Source: Sphingobium sp. (GTDB taxonomy: Bacteria > Pseudomonadota > Alphaproteobacteria > Sphingomonadales > Sphingomonadaceae). Taken from it: a stretch of DNA of 64,000 nucleotides. Both the position numbers and the translations under genes were made by a program. Each line of letters begins with the position of its first letter. The first letter of the stretch is position 1. The notes beneath the pieces were generated by a model that was not told the origin of the DNA, did not search any database, and saw only the letters and a program-made list of their open reading frames with translations. The stretch spans positions 62,001 through 126,000 of the forward strand of contig JAGIAA010000002.1 in the NCBI GenBank assembly GCA_017745115.1, given 5' to 3'. This document shows positions 52,341 through 60,054 of the stretch, piece by piece.

Positions 52341-53786
52341 TCAGCGCAATGCCTGAGGCCCGGCGGGCGCGGCGTCGATCTTCGCCCCGAGCGGGTCCTT
52401 TTGCGGCACGGCCTTGCCGTTCGCGGCAAAGTCCATGATCTGGTCGCTGGCCTTCGCATAGCGCGGCCAGGCCGGGAGCCCCTTCCCGTTCGGATTTCCG
52501 GTCTTCACGAAATTCACGAGGTAGGCGCTCATCGCCTTGCCCATGCCCACATCCTTGGGCGTGGTGGCTTTCTCATATTTGATGGCCGTGGTGTCGAAGA
52601 AATACGGGATATCGGTGGCATGCTGGGCGCCCGGCTTGCCGATCGAATCCGCGACGTAGGAGAAGCGATATTCGTAGACCGGCACACCCTGCGCCGCGAC
52701 GATACCGGATATCTTGCGCGCGCCGCCGACCATCATGCCGGTCGGACCGCCAATGTCGGCACTGGTCGCACCGATCATCATGGGAACACGGGCATAATCG
52801 CCCGAGGCGTAGGCAGTGCCGGCATCGACGGCGAGCTTGCCATCGCTGAACGGGCTCGCAAACGTGCGCGGACCGCCATTCGGAGCGAACATCGCCATCA
52901 TGCTGAGGCCGTCGGTCACCTGCTCGGCGGTGAGCCCGCGCAGCTTTGCGAGAGCCTGTGGATCATCGGCTGCGATACCCGCCTTGTTGGCGAAGGCCAG
53001 GCCGATCTGCTCCGTCCCCTGGAGGCCGCCCGGTCCCATGCCGCCGCCGTCGCCGCCTGACATCACGACGGCCTTGGCAAACAGGCCCTTGGCCATAGGC
53101 GACGTGACGAGCGTGTGGACCGACATGCCACCAGCGGATTCGCCAACGATGGTGACGTCCTTGGGATCGCCGCCAAAGGCCGCGATGTTGCGCTGAACCC
53201 ATTTAAGCGCGGCGAGCTGATCCATGTAGCCATAGTTGCCGATCAGGCCGCCGTCCTCATTGGCCTTGGTCAGAGCCGGATGCGCAAAAGTACCGAAGCG
53301 GCCGACGCGATAATTAACGCTCACCACCATGATGCCCTGCTTGGCCAACTCGGCACCCGAATAGGTTGGCGGAGAAGCGCCGCCATTCACGAAACCGCCG
53401 CCATAGATCCAGAACATCACCGGTAGCTTCTTGGCCTCGGCCGTCTTGGCCGGCTTCCACACGTTCAGGACGAGGCAGTCTTCCGCCGGCGTAGTTCCGA
53501 GGGGTGCTGCATCGCTTGGGAAAGGCAGCTGCATGCAGTCATGGCCATATTCGGTCGCCTTGCGCACGCCCGTCCATTTGGCTGCGGGCTGCGGCGCGCG
53601 CCAACGCAGTGGCCCGACCGGCGGCGCAGCAAAGGGGATGCCTTTCCAGGATGCGATTCCGTCAGCCAGAGCGCCCGAAACGGCGCCGCTTTCAGTCGTG
53701 ACCTTGAGTGCTGCGCCATCATCAGCGCGAGCAGCCGGCGCAGCCAGAACCCCAATTGCAGCTGCCAGAAACAGGCCTTTTCGCAT
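52341..53786 (-). CDS. Type-B carboxylesterase, exported
   Basis: A 481-residue esterase of the carboxylesterase/cholinesterase type. Signal peptide to about residue 21; oxyanion GGG 129-131 (WIYGGGFVNGG); nucleophile Ser217 in GESAGGMS; EDCLVLNVW is the family signature. The C-terminal His lies within the QHATDIPYFFD region. It cleaves acyl or aryl esters in the periplasm. It precedes the GH3 gene in the same operon, whose promoter region carries the operator 53855-53866. Together they could treat acylated or aryl glucosides. Confidence 0.9.
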   Translation of the reverse strand: MRKGLFLAAAIGVLAAPAARADDGAALKVTTESGAVSGALADGIASWKGIPFAAPPVGPLRWRAPQPAAKWTGVRKATEYGHDCMQLPFPSDAAPLGTTPAEDCLVLNVWKPAKTAEAKKLPVMFWIYGGGFVNGGASPPTYSGAELAKQGIMVVSVNYRVGRFGTFAHPALTKANEDGGLIGNYGYMDQLAALKWVQRNIAAFGGDPKDVTIVGESAGGMSVHTLVTSPMAKGLFAKAVVMSGGDGGGMGPGGLQGTEQIGLAFANKAGIAADDPQALAKLRGLTAEQVTDGLSMMAMFAPNGGPRTFASPFSDGKLAVDAGTAYASGDYARVPMMIGATSADIGGPTGMMVGGARKISGIVAAQGVPVYEYRFSYVADSIGKPGAQHATDIPYFFDTTAIKYEKATTPKDVGMGKAMSAYLVNFVKTGNPNGKGLPAWPRYAKASDQIMDFAANGKAVPQKDPLGAKIDAAPAGPQALR

Positions 53787-53854
53787 CGCGCTCTCCCAGA
53801 ATTTCTTGTTTGGCGTTCCGAACGGCGCTCCTGAATGAACTCGGACGCCATTTA

Positions 53855-53866
53855 GACAACGTTGTC
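53855..53866. promoter_or_regulatory. LacI-type operator GACAACGTTGTC
   Basis: A perfect 12-bp palindrome 69 bp upstream of the carboxylesterase start, between it and the divergent second LacI gene. It is the best-symmetric form of the repeated operator family in this window. Confidence 0.78.
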
Positions 53867-53905
53867 TTTGCTGCCGTCTCGGCGTCCGATTGTCAATTCA
53901 AAATG

Positions 53906-53918
53906 TGAAACGGTTCCA
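53906..53918. promoter_or_regulatory. Second LacI-like operator TGAAACGGTTCCA
   Basis: An imperfect palindrome with a central CG and AAC/GTT half-sites, 40 bp from the 53855 operator and 54 bp before the second LacI gene. Its sequence differs from the GACAACGTTGTC group, so it may serve autoregulation or another LacI protein. Confidence 0.45.
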
Positions 53919-53971
53919 AATGGGAAACGACCGCGCTAGATGTCGCCGATCAAGGGGAGCGGCAGCACGAC

Positions 53972-55039
53972 ATGGGAACAGGGTACCGGCCCACGATCAT
54001 CGACATCGCCAAAAAGGCAGGCGTGTCGTTCAAGACCGTGTCGCGCGTTCTCAATCACAATCCGCATGTCAAAGAAGAGCTGCGCGAGCGTGTTCTCGAA
54101 GCCGCGACAGCCCTGAACTATCGTCCAAACCTCGCAGCGCGTTCCCTGGCCGGACCGCGCAACTATACGTTCGCGCTGCTCATGGGCATCCGCACGTCCG
54201 ACATGGAGAGCCAGGACGAATGGTATCTTCCGCCCTTTCTGTCCGACCTTCAATTCCTGGCCACGCTGTCCTGCCAGAAGGAGGGCTATCGCCTGTCCAT
54301 TGAAATTGTCGACACGTCGCCCGGTACGTCGCCGCCCGCACTGCCGCCGGGCATGAACGCGGGCGACGTCGACGGCGTACTGGTCGCGCCTCCTCTCTCT
54401 GACAGCATCGAGATCATACAGGCGCTCGAGGCCGCCAAGATTCCCTATGTACTGATCGCTCCGGGCCTCGATCCGGATCGCGCCTATTCCGTGGCGACCG
54501 ACGAATATGGCGGGGCAGCGGCCATGACCGAGCATCTTCTGGCGCTCGGCCATCGCCGCATCGGCTTCATCAAGGGCCCGGAGCACCATCTGGCGGCAAT
54601 CGCGCGCATGACCGCCTATTGCGACGTCCTCGCCAAATTCGATGCCACGCTTGCGCCGATGATCGAGCAGGGCGACTTCAACTTCAGCTCCGGCTACAGG
54701 GCTGCCAAAGCACTCCTCGCCCTCGAGAATCCGCCGACCGCCATTTTTTGCGCGAATGACGACATGGCTGCGGGCGCGATCGCCGCTGCCAACGAGCTGG
54801 GTATTCGCGTGCCGGACCAGCTGTCGATCGCCGGTTTCGACGATTCGGCAGCGGCGCGCATCACGTCGCCTGCGTTGACGACGATCCGCCAGCCTTTGGG
54901 TGCGATGGCAACCGCCGCCATTCGTTTGCTGTCGCCGGCCGATGGCGAAAAGCGCGCTGAAATGCAGAACCTTGTCCTGCCCTACAAGCTCATTCAGCGG
55001 GCTTCGACCTCACCTCCGTCCGTCAGTGGCCGACGGTAA
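53972..55039 (+). CDS. LacI family transcriptional regulator (second paralogue)
   Basis: A 355-residue repressor. The HTH is TIIDIAKKAGVSFKTVSRVL, then the hinge YRPNLAARSLAG and a sugar-binding core ending with the usual VVGFDDS-like SIAGFDDSAAARITSPALTTIRQP. Its recognition helix (AGVSFKTVSRVLN) is the same as in the LacI protein at 42299. It is divergent from the carboxylesterase-GH3 operon. The two paralogues probably bind the same operator family but respond to different sugars, which is inference. Confidence 0.92.
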   Translation: MGTGYRPTIIDIAKKAGVSFKTVSRVLNHNPHVKEELRERVLEAATALNYRPNLAARSLAGPRNYTFALLMGIRTSDMESQDEWYLPPFLSDLQFLATLSCQKEGYRLSIEIVDTSPGTSPPALPPGMNAGDVDGVLVAPPLSDSIEIIQALEAAKIPYVLIAPGLDPDRAYSVATDEYGGAAAMTEHLLALGHRRIGFIKGPEHHLAAIARMTAYCDVLAKFDATLAPMIEQGDFNFSSGYRAAKALLALENPPTAIFCANDDMAAGAIAAANELGIRVPDQLSIAGFDDSAAARITSPALTTIRQPLGAMATAAIRLLSPADGEKRAEMQNLVLPYKLIQRASTSPPSVSGRR

Positions 55040-55119
55040 AATTCGAACTATATTATCCGGGACGAATGTCTGCGAAGTGTGGGCGCCGATAGCGCCTGCC
55101 CTATTGATGAGGTGTTTTG

Positions 55120-55584
55120 ATGAGTGTCGCCTTTCGGCGGGAGAGCGACGAGGAGCATCTCGAACCCAAGTTCGAGATCCCCATTCCGCCCGGCCCCAAT
55201 CTCGTCACTGCGCGCGGCCTGAGCCTGATCCAACAGAAGGTCGCGGCGCTTGAGACGCTGGTGCCCGGCCTGCCCGAAGGGCAGGTGCTCGACTCCGCGA
55301 AGCGCGAGCTGCGCTATTGGCGGACGCGGCAGGCAACGGCGCAGCTTGCCCCGGTGCCGGACGGCGCGACCGTCGAGTTCGGCTGCACTGTCAACTTCAC
55401 CCTTGATGGCAAGCAGCGCAAGCTGACGATCGTCGGCGATGACGAGGCGAATCCCGCCGAGGGACTCATCTCCTTCTCGGCGCCGCTGGCGCGCGCGATG
55501 ATGCATGCCGAACCCGAGGAGTTGGTGCCTTATAACGGCAAATCCGATGCGATTGAGATCATGGAGATCAAGATCGATCGATGA
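55120..55584 (+). CDS. GreA/GreB family transcript-cleavage-like factor
   Basis: A 154-residue protein. The N-terminal half (about 25-80) is a short antiparallel helical hairpin (VTARGLSLIQQKVAALETLV), and the C-terminal half has the FKBP-like GreAB fold: DGATVEFGCTVNFTLDGKQRKLTIVGDDEANPAEGLISFSAPLARAMM. It could bind the RNA-polymerase secondary channel like Gre or Rnk proteins. ATG 55120 follows GAGGTG; a TTG lies one codon upstream. It appears monocistronic. Confidence 0.82.
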   Translation: MSVAFRRESDEEHLEPKFEIPIPPGPNLVTARGLSLIQQKVAALETLVPGLPEGQVLDSAKRELRYWRTRQATAQLAPVPDGATVEFGCTVNFTLDGKQRKLTIVGDDEANPAEGLISFSAPLARAMMHAEPEELVPYNGKSDAIEIMEIKIDR

Positions 55585-55705
55585 TGATTGAGGCGGACAC
55601 GGCAGAAGCACGAACCTTCTTGCCGAGAGCCGCTCCACGGGACTAGCTTCACATCAGACATAGAGGTGCCCGCGACGTCGAGGCATCCATTGGAGAGGGA
55701 AGCCG

Positions 55706-56119
55706 ATGAAATATGCGCGCGGGCTAAGCCTTGCCTTGCTGTCCTGGGCGGCCGTGATGCCGGCGGCGCCTGCCGGGGCGCATCACAGCTTTGCAATGTT
55801 CGACAACACGCGGTCGATCACCATCCACGGCAGCGTGACGGGGTTCCAATGGACAAACCCTCACGTCTACCTCGATGTCGACGCCGAGGACGGGCCTGGC
55901 AAGACCAAGCACTACACGCTGGAGATGACGAGCCCCAACATGATGAGTCGCGGTGGCTGGTCGTCGCGGACCGTGAAGCCGGGCGACATCGTATCCGTCA
56001 TCGTCTCGCCGTTGAAGGACGGCCAGGCCGGTGGACTCGTCCTCGTGCTCACACTCCCGAACGGCAAGAAGATGCTGCCTGGAGTGCCCAATGCCGACCG
56101 CTACAAGATCACGTCGTAA
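55706..56119 (+). CDS. DUF6152 family exported protein
   Basis: A 137-residue protein with a signal peptide (MPAAPAGAHH, cleavage near residue 25). The start of the mature part, HHSFAMFDNTRSITIHGSVTGFQWTNPHVYLDVD, is the typical DUF6152 signature with the HHS and WTNPH residues. It ends in LTLPNGKKMLPG. The function is unknown; the His pairs could bind metal. It is followed 13 bp later by another exported protein, a pair often seen in sphingomonads. Confidence 0.85.
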   Translation: MKYARGLSLALLSWAAVMPAAPAGAHHSFAMFDNTRSITIHGSVTGFQWTNPHVYLDVDAEDGPGKTKHYTLEMTSPNMMSRGGWSSRTVKPGDIVSVIVSPLKDGQAGGLVLVLTLPNGKKMLPGVPNADRYKITS

Positions 56120-56132
56120 CGGGCGGGGAGAG

Positions 56133-56855
56133 ATGACGATGACTGCAAGAGCATTGCTGCTCGGCGCCCTGCTCGCCGGGACCGCTGCCGTGGCCGAGCC
56201 CAATTTCAACGGCACCTGGGAGCGCTATCCGCCGGCGGGCGAGAAAGCCGATCCGCGCTATGCACCCTCAGGCATTCCGGATCCGCCGCTCAAGCCGCAA
56301 TATAAGGGCGAATGGCAGGCCAAGCAGAAGCTGCTGGCGGCGCGGATCGAGGAAGGCCAGCCGGCCGGCGACAATTATGTCCACTGCATTCCCGACGGCA
56401 TGCCAGCCATGATGATGGGCATGTTCCCCATGGAAGTCTTCATGCGCAAGGAACAGATCAACATCACGCAGGAAGCGTTCACGCAGGTGCGCCGCATCTA
56501 CATGAACGAGAAGCTGCCCAAATGGGATGAGGTCGATCCCAGCTTCTACGGCCGATCGGTCGGGCGCTGGGAAGGCGACACGCTGGTCATCGAGACGGTG
56601 GGTATCAAGAGCAACGTCACGTTCCGCTGGACGCCGCATTCCGAGGCCATGAAGATCACCGAGCGGATTCGGCTGCTCTCGCCCGACATCCTGCAGGACC
56701 AGATCACGGTCGAAGACGACTTTCTCGAGAAGCCGTGGACCTACAGCTACTCCTTCCGACGCATGAAGGGCTACAAGCTGCAGGAATATGTCTGCGAAGA
56801 TAATCGCGAATATGTCGACGAGACTGGCGGGCAGCGGCTCAGGATCGAAAAATAA
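56133..56855 (+). CDS. Exported hypothetical protein paired with DUF6152
   Basis: A 240-residue protein with a signal peptide (ARALLLGALLAGTAAVAEP). Near-N-terminal NFNGTWERYPPAG is followed by YVHCIPDGMPAMMMGMFPMEVFM and by VGRWEGDTLVIETVGI. The Met-rich segment MPAMMMGMFPMEVFM could bind copper, but this is inference. I do not recognise a named family; similar proteins follow DUF6152 genes. ATG 56133 follows GGGGAGAG; ATG 56139 is an alternative. Confidence 0.78.
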   Translation: MTMTARALLLGALLAGTAAVAEPNFNGTWERYPPAGEKADPRYAPSGIPDPPLKPQYKGEWQAKQKLLAARIEEGQPAGDNYVHCIPDGMPAMMMGMFPMEVFMRKEQINITQEAFTQVRRIYMNEKLPKWDEVDPSFYGRSVGRWEGDTLVIETVGIKSNVTFRWTPHSEAMKITERIRLLSPDILQDQITVEDDFLEKPWTYSYSFRRMKGYKLQEYVCEDNREYVDETGGQRLRIEK

Positions 56856-56870
56856 TCCGGTGCGCGGCAT

Positions 56871-57239
56871 TCAGCGGCCGTCGAAGATCTGCTGAGCGGC
56901 GAGCACTTCCTCAATGTGGGTTTCGGACCATAAGCGCACTGCTCCGGCCGCGTGCCCGAGCGTGCGCCCCAACGGCGTGATGGAATATTCGACAGCAATC
57001 GGAGAGCTGGCAATGACCTCGCGGCGGACGAGGCCGTCCCGCTCGAGCGTTCGCAGGGTTTCGGTCAGGCTCTTCTGGGAAATGCCTTCGATCTCGCGCC
57101 GCAGCTGATTGAACCGTATCGGCGCGCGCTCGATGATACCGAGCGCAAGCAGGACCCACTTGTCGGCAATTCGGCTCATGACCATGCGCGTCGGGCATTT
57201 CTGCTGATAAACATCCCATTCGACCGTGATGTCACGCAT
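56871..57239 (-). CDS. HxlR family transcriptional regulator
   Basis: A 122-residue winged-helix protein. KCPTRMVMSRIADKWVLLALGII begins the fold, followed by RFNQLRREIEGISQKSLTETLRTLERDGLVRREV (recognition helix) and YSITPLGRTLGHAAGAVRLW. It is convergent with the DUF6152 operon and divergent from a degraded reading frame at 57345. A symmetric element at 57261-57276 lies in front of its start and may be its operator. Confidence 0.88.
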   Translation of the reverse strand: MRDITVEWDVYQQKCPTRMVMSRIADKWVLLALGIIERAPIRFNQLRREIEGISQKSLTETLRTLERDGLVRREVIASSPIAVEYSITPLGRTLGHAAGAVRLWSETHIEEVLAAQQIFDGR

Positions 57240-57260
57240 GCACTGCTCCGTTCCGACCCA

Positions 57261-57276
57261 GTCACCAACAGGTAAC
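57261..57276. promoter_or_regulatory. Candidate HxlR operator GTCACC-AACA-GGTAAC
   Basis: A 6-bp inverted repeat with one mismatch and a 4-bp spacer, 22 bp upstream of the HxlR start. The half-site GTTACC/GTCACC resembles GTTACT-type sites of HxlR/YtcD proteins. The site also precedes the divergent frame at 57345. Confidence 0.55.
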
Positions 57277-57344
57277 TGATTTATACCTGCTCTCTTTTCG
57301 TAACATCCTCATCTCGAATCGTGAACCCTGATCGGGAGAGGAAT

Positions 57345-57482
57345 ATGCGAGCCGCAGCGGTGACTGGGCCAAACGCGAATCACTCTGCGCGTTCGGCGCG
57401 TTTCAGAACCGGGTCAATCGCATCACAGACTCCAGCCAATTTCGACAATGGCAGATTTCCGCGGCAAGTCTCAGTGTATTGA
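57345..57482 (+). pseudogene. Short frame resembling the start of a zinc-type alcohol dehydrogenase or quinone oxidoreductase
   Basis: A 45-codon frame begins with a good ribosome-binding site (GGGAGAGGA) and the residues MRAAAVTGPN, similar to the N-terminus MRAAVVTG of NADPH:quinone or zinc alcohol dehydrogenases, then loses similarity and stops at TGA 57480-57482. HxlR regulators are usually divergent from such oxidoreductases. It is probably a remnant of the regulator's target, or could be a chance frame. Confidence 0.4.
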
Positions 57483-57497
57483 CCCATTGCAACAGCG

Positions 57498-57526
57498 CTA
57501 CAAATGTAGTAGCGCTACAAATGTAG
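57498..57526. promoter_or_regulatory. Tandem BlaI operators (CTACAAATGTAG twice)
   Basis: CTACAAATGTAG occurs at 57498-57509 and 57515-57526 with a 17-bp period. It contains TACANNTGTA, the half-symmetric core of BlaI/MecI operators. The second copy ends 16 bp before the BlaI start codon, so the repressor would block its own operon. Confidence 0.88.
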
Positions 57527-57542
57527 CACGAGAGGATTATCA

Positions 57543-57926
57543 ATGCTGAGTCAATTGCCGCCCCGCGAACGCCAGATCGTCGACCTGCTCTATCAAAAGG
57601 GCGCGCTGACCGTTTCGGAGGTGTGCGATGCGCTGCCGGTGGCGCTCAGCGGATCGGCCGTACGCGCCATGCTGACGCGCCTGGAAGCCAAGGGCTTCGT
57701 CAACCGTGCCGACAGCGAGCGCGGCTTTGTTTTCTCGCCGACGATGCCCGACAGCCAGGCGCGCCGCACGGCGCTGAGCCAAGTGGTGCGAACCTTCTTC
57801 AACGGCTCGACCGTCAGCGCCGCGAGCGCGCTGCTCGGCATGGCGAAGCAACTCGACGAAAATGAACTGAGCGAGCTCGAGATGATGATCGCTCGCGCTC
57901 GCAAGGAAAAGGAAGCCGGCCAATGA
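57543..57926 (+). CDS. BlaI/MecI/CopY family repressor
   Basis: A 127-residue winged-helix protein. Residues 1-65 (LPPRERQIVDLLYQKGALTVSEVCDALP, then SAVRAMLTRLEAKGFVNR) form the DNA-binding domain; the C-terminal part (80-127) is the dimerisation helix with the usual protease-sensitive area. It is preceded by the two operators and followed by the M56 peptidase, whose ATG overlaps its stop (ATGA). It probably controls the four-gene cassette 57543-63340. Confidence 0.93.
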   Translation: MLSQLPPRERQIVDLLYQKGALTVSEVCDALPVALSGSAVRAMLTRLEAKGFVNRADSERGFVFSPTMPDSQARRTALSQVVRTFFNGSTVSAASALLGMAKQLDENELSELEMMIARARKEKEAGQ

Positions 57927-59947
57927 CCGCCACGCTCCTCATGCTGGCCCTGAAGTCACTCGTCATCGCGGCCATCGCGCTTGCCGGACTTCGACTGACG
58001 CGCAAGCGCTCGGCTGCGGAGCGTTCGACCATCGCCCATCTCGGCCTGTTCGCGCTCGTCGCGCTGCCGCTGGCGAGCCTGTTCCTGCCCGCTCTCTCGG
58101 TAAGCCTTCCCGAGGCGTTGTCCGCCCCGATCGTCTACGACGAGCCGGCGGCGCCCGAAGCCGTACCCGCCCCGCTGCCGCTCGCACCGGAGACGACGCA
58201 GGCCCCCGATATCGTGAACGAAACCGTCACGCCGCTCGTGCAATCTCCCTCAATCGCCGAGCGCGTGGCGTCCCTGGCCCGTTATGCCTATGCCCTGCCG
58301 GCGCTGGCGCTGCTGTTGCTTACCGGGATAGCGTTATTGCGGCTGGTCGCGTTGCGAGCGCGCGCCCAGGTGCTCGTCGATCCTCATTGGGTCGGCGCGC
58401 TCGCCAGGGCCCAACATCGGATGGGCTTCAAGAACGGTACCGCCCTGCTCACCAGCACGGAGCTGCACTCGCCGATCAGCTGGGGCCTGCTGCGCCCGAC
58501 CATCCTGGTCAATGAAAGTGCCCTTGATTCCGGCGGGCAAGCCGAAGCGGTTCTCGCCCATGAACTGGCGCATGTCATCCATGGGGATTGGGCGAAGCTC
58601 ATGCTCTCCCGCGTCGCCACCGCCGCCTTCTGGTTCAATCCGCTGGCCTGGGTGTTGGCGCGCGAAGCGCACCAGTTGCGCGAGGAAGCGGCCGACGATG
58701 CCGTGTTGGCGGCCAATATCGCCGGAACGGACTATGCCGAACTCCTCGTCGGTGTCGCCCGTCACGAAAATCGCGGGCTTCTCCTGGGCGCTCATGGGGT
58801 CGCCCCCGCTCGCAACTCACTGCGCCGCCGTGTGGCTCGCGTCCTCGACAAGACGCCCGCCCGCGGCCCTTCCGGTGCATCCTGGGTGGCGGGATTCACA
58901 GCCGGCATGCTGGTCATGGCGGCGCCGCTCGCAGCAGTGACCTTCGGCCCGGCACGTCACAAGGCAGATCCGGCAGTGTCCCCGATCGCAAAGGCCGCAG
59001 AACCCGCGAAGTCCTGGTCGACGCGTGCCGGCGAAGGTCCCAACCAGCTGCTGTCCGAGCCCGCCCGTCCGGCAAAGAGTCATAGCGCGGCGCTGGCCAG
59101 TGCGGTGAGAGGGCTCCATGGCGACGACTGGCCCATGGACGCCCATAGCGATGCCAATGCCGACGTCGACTATGATGACGCAATGGTTCCAGGTTCGCCC
59201 GAATGGAACGCCTATTGGGCCAAATATGGTGCTGCGATGGGGGCACGCTACGGCCGCGCCTTCGCGAATGCGGCTCCGGTCGCCCAGCCGATGCCGAAGG
59301 CTTCACGGGCCGTGCCCCAGCACTTCAATTTCGATTTTTCCGGCCTCGCGAATTTCAATCCGGGCAAGAAGTATAGTGAGCGCGAGCTCGATGCGATGAT
59401 CGGCGTGACCGATGACTACCGCAAGGAAATTGCCGACGCCGGCTTTGCCAACGCGACGCGCAACGAGTTGCTTGCGGCGAGGTCGCTCGGGGTCTCCGGC
59501 GAGTATATCGCGGACATGCGCAAGGCTGGCATCAATGTGCCCCTGGCCACCTATGCCCAGGCACGCGGCCAGGGCATTTCGTCCAACTTCATCGAAGGCA
59601 TGCGGGACGCCGGCCTTTCGGGATCGCTCAACGATTATATCAAGGCCCGCAACATGGGCGTAACCGGAGCCTATGTCAGCTCACTCAAGGAAGCTGGCAT
59701 CAAAGGTACGCTCGACGACTATGCGCGAGCCCGGAGCCTCGGCATCTCGGCTGGCTATGTAAGCGCGCTGGCCGGCGTCGGCGTCACCGGCAGCATCGAG
59801 GAATATCAGCAGATGCGCGCGGTCGGCATCACCTCGAGCTATGTCGCCGCGCTCCATCGCAACGGCACGATGATCACCGAGCCACGCCGCCTTATCGAGA
59901 TCAAGACCAAGGGTTGGCGCGACCGAGACCGAAACGACGATCCATGA
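57923..59947 (+). CDS. M56 family (BlaR1-like) membrane metallopeptidase with periplasmic 28-residue repeats
   Basis: A 674-residue protein. Transmembrane segments lie at about 4-24, 36-60, 121-141 and 319-340. The M56 zinc site is His213-Glu214-x-x-His217 (HELAHVIHGD) with Glu254/255 as probable third ligand (LREEAADD). The region after 340 should be periplasmic. It lacks any penicillin-binding sensor and instead carries, at 494-648, six copies of a 28-residue repeat of the type G-[VI]-[ST]-x-x-[YF]-[IV]-x-x-[LM], with a G about 10 residues later. By analogy with BlaR1, the repeat domain may sense a signal and trigger cleavage of BlaI. The downstream protein has related repeats. Confidence 0.88.
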   Translation: MTATLLMLALKSLVIAAIALAGLRLTRKRSAAERSTIAHLGLFALVALPLASLFLPALSVSLPEALSAPIVYDEPAAPEAVPAPLPLAPETTQAPDIVNETVTPLVQSPSIAERVASLARYAYALPALALLLLTGIALLRLVALRARAQVLVDPHWVGALARAQHRMGFKNGTALLTSTELHSPISWGLLRPTILVNESALDSGGQAEAVLAHELAHVIHGDWAKLMLSRVATAAFWFNPLAWVLAREAHQLREEAADDAVLAANIAGTDYAELLVGVARHENRGLLLGAHGVAPARNSLRRRVARVLDKTPARGPSGASWVAGFTAGMLVMAAPLAAVTFGPARHKADPAVSPIAKAAEPAKSWSTRAGEGPNQLLSEPARPAKSHSAALASAVRGLHGDDWPMDAHSDANADVDYDDAMVPGSPEWNAYWAKYGAAMGARYGRAFANAAPVAQPMPKASRAVPQHFNFDFSGLANFNPGKKYSERELDAMIGVTDDYRKEIADAGFANATRNELLAARSLGVSGEYIADMRKAGINVPLATYAQARGQGISSNFIEGMRDAGLSGSLNDYIKARNMGVTGAYVSSLKEAGIKGTLDDYARARSLGISAGYVSALAGVGVTGSIEEYQQMRAVGITSSYVAALHRNGTMITEPRRLIEIKTKGWRDRDRNDDP

Positions 59948-60054
59948 CCGTCTGAGCGTTACAGACCACCACTTCTTTCGACCCTGATTGCTTCAACCTG
60001 CAACGCCGAACCGGCGAACGGCCCCGGCTTGCCTAACGAAACGGGAGACCCCTC

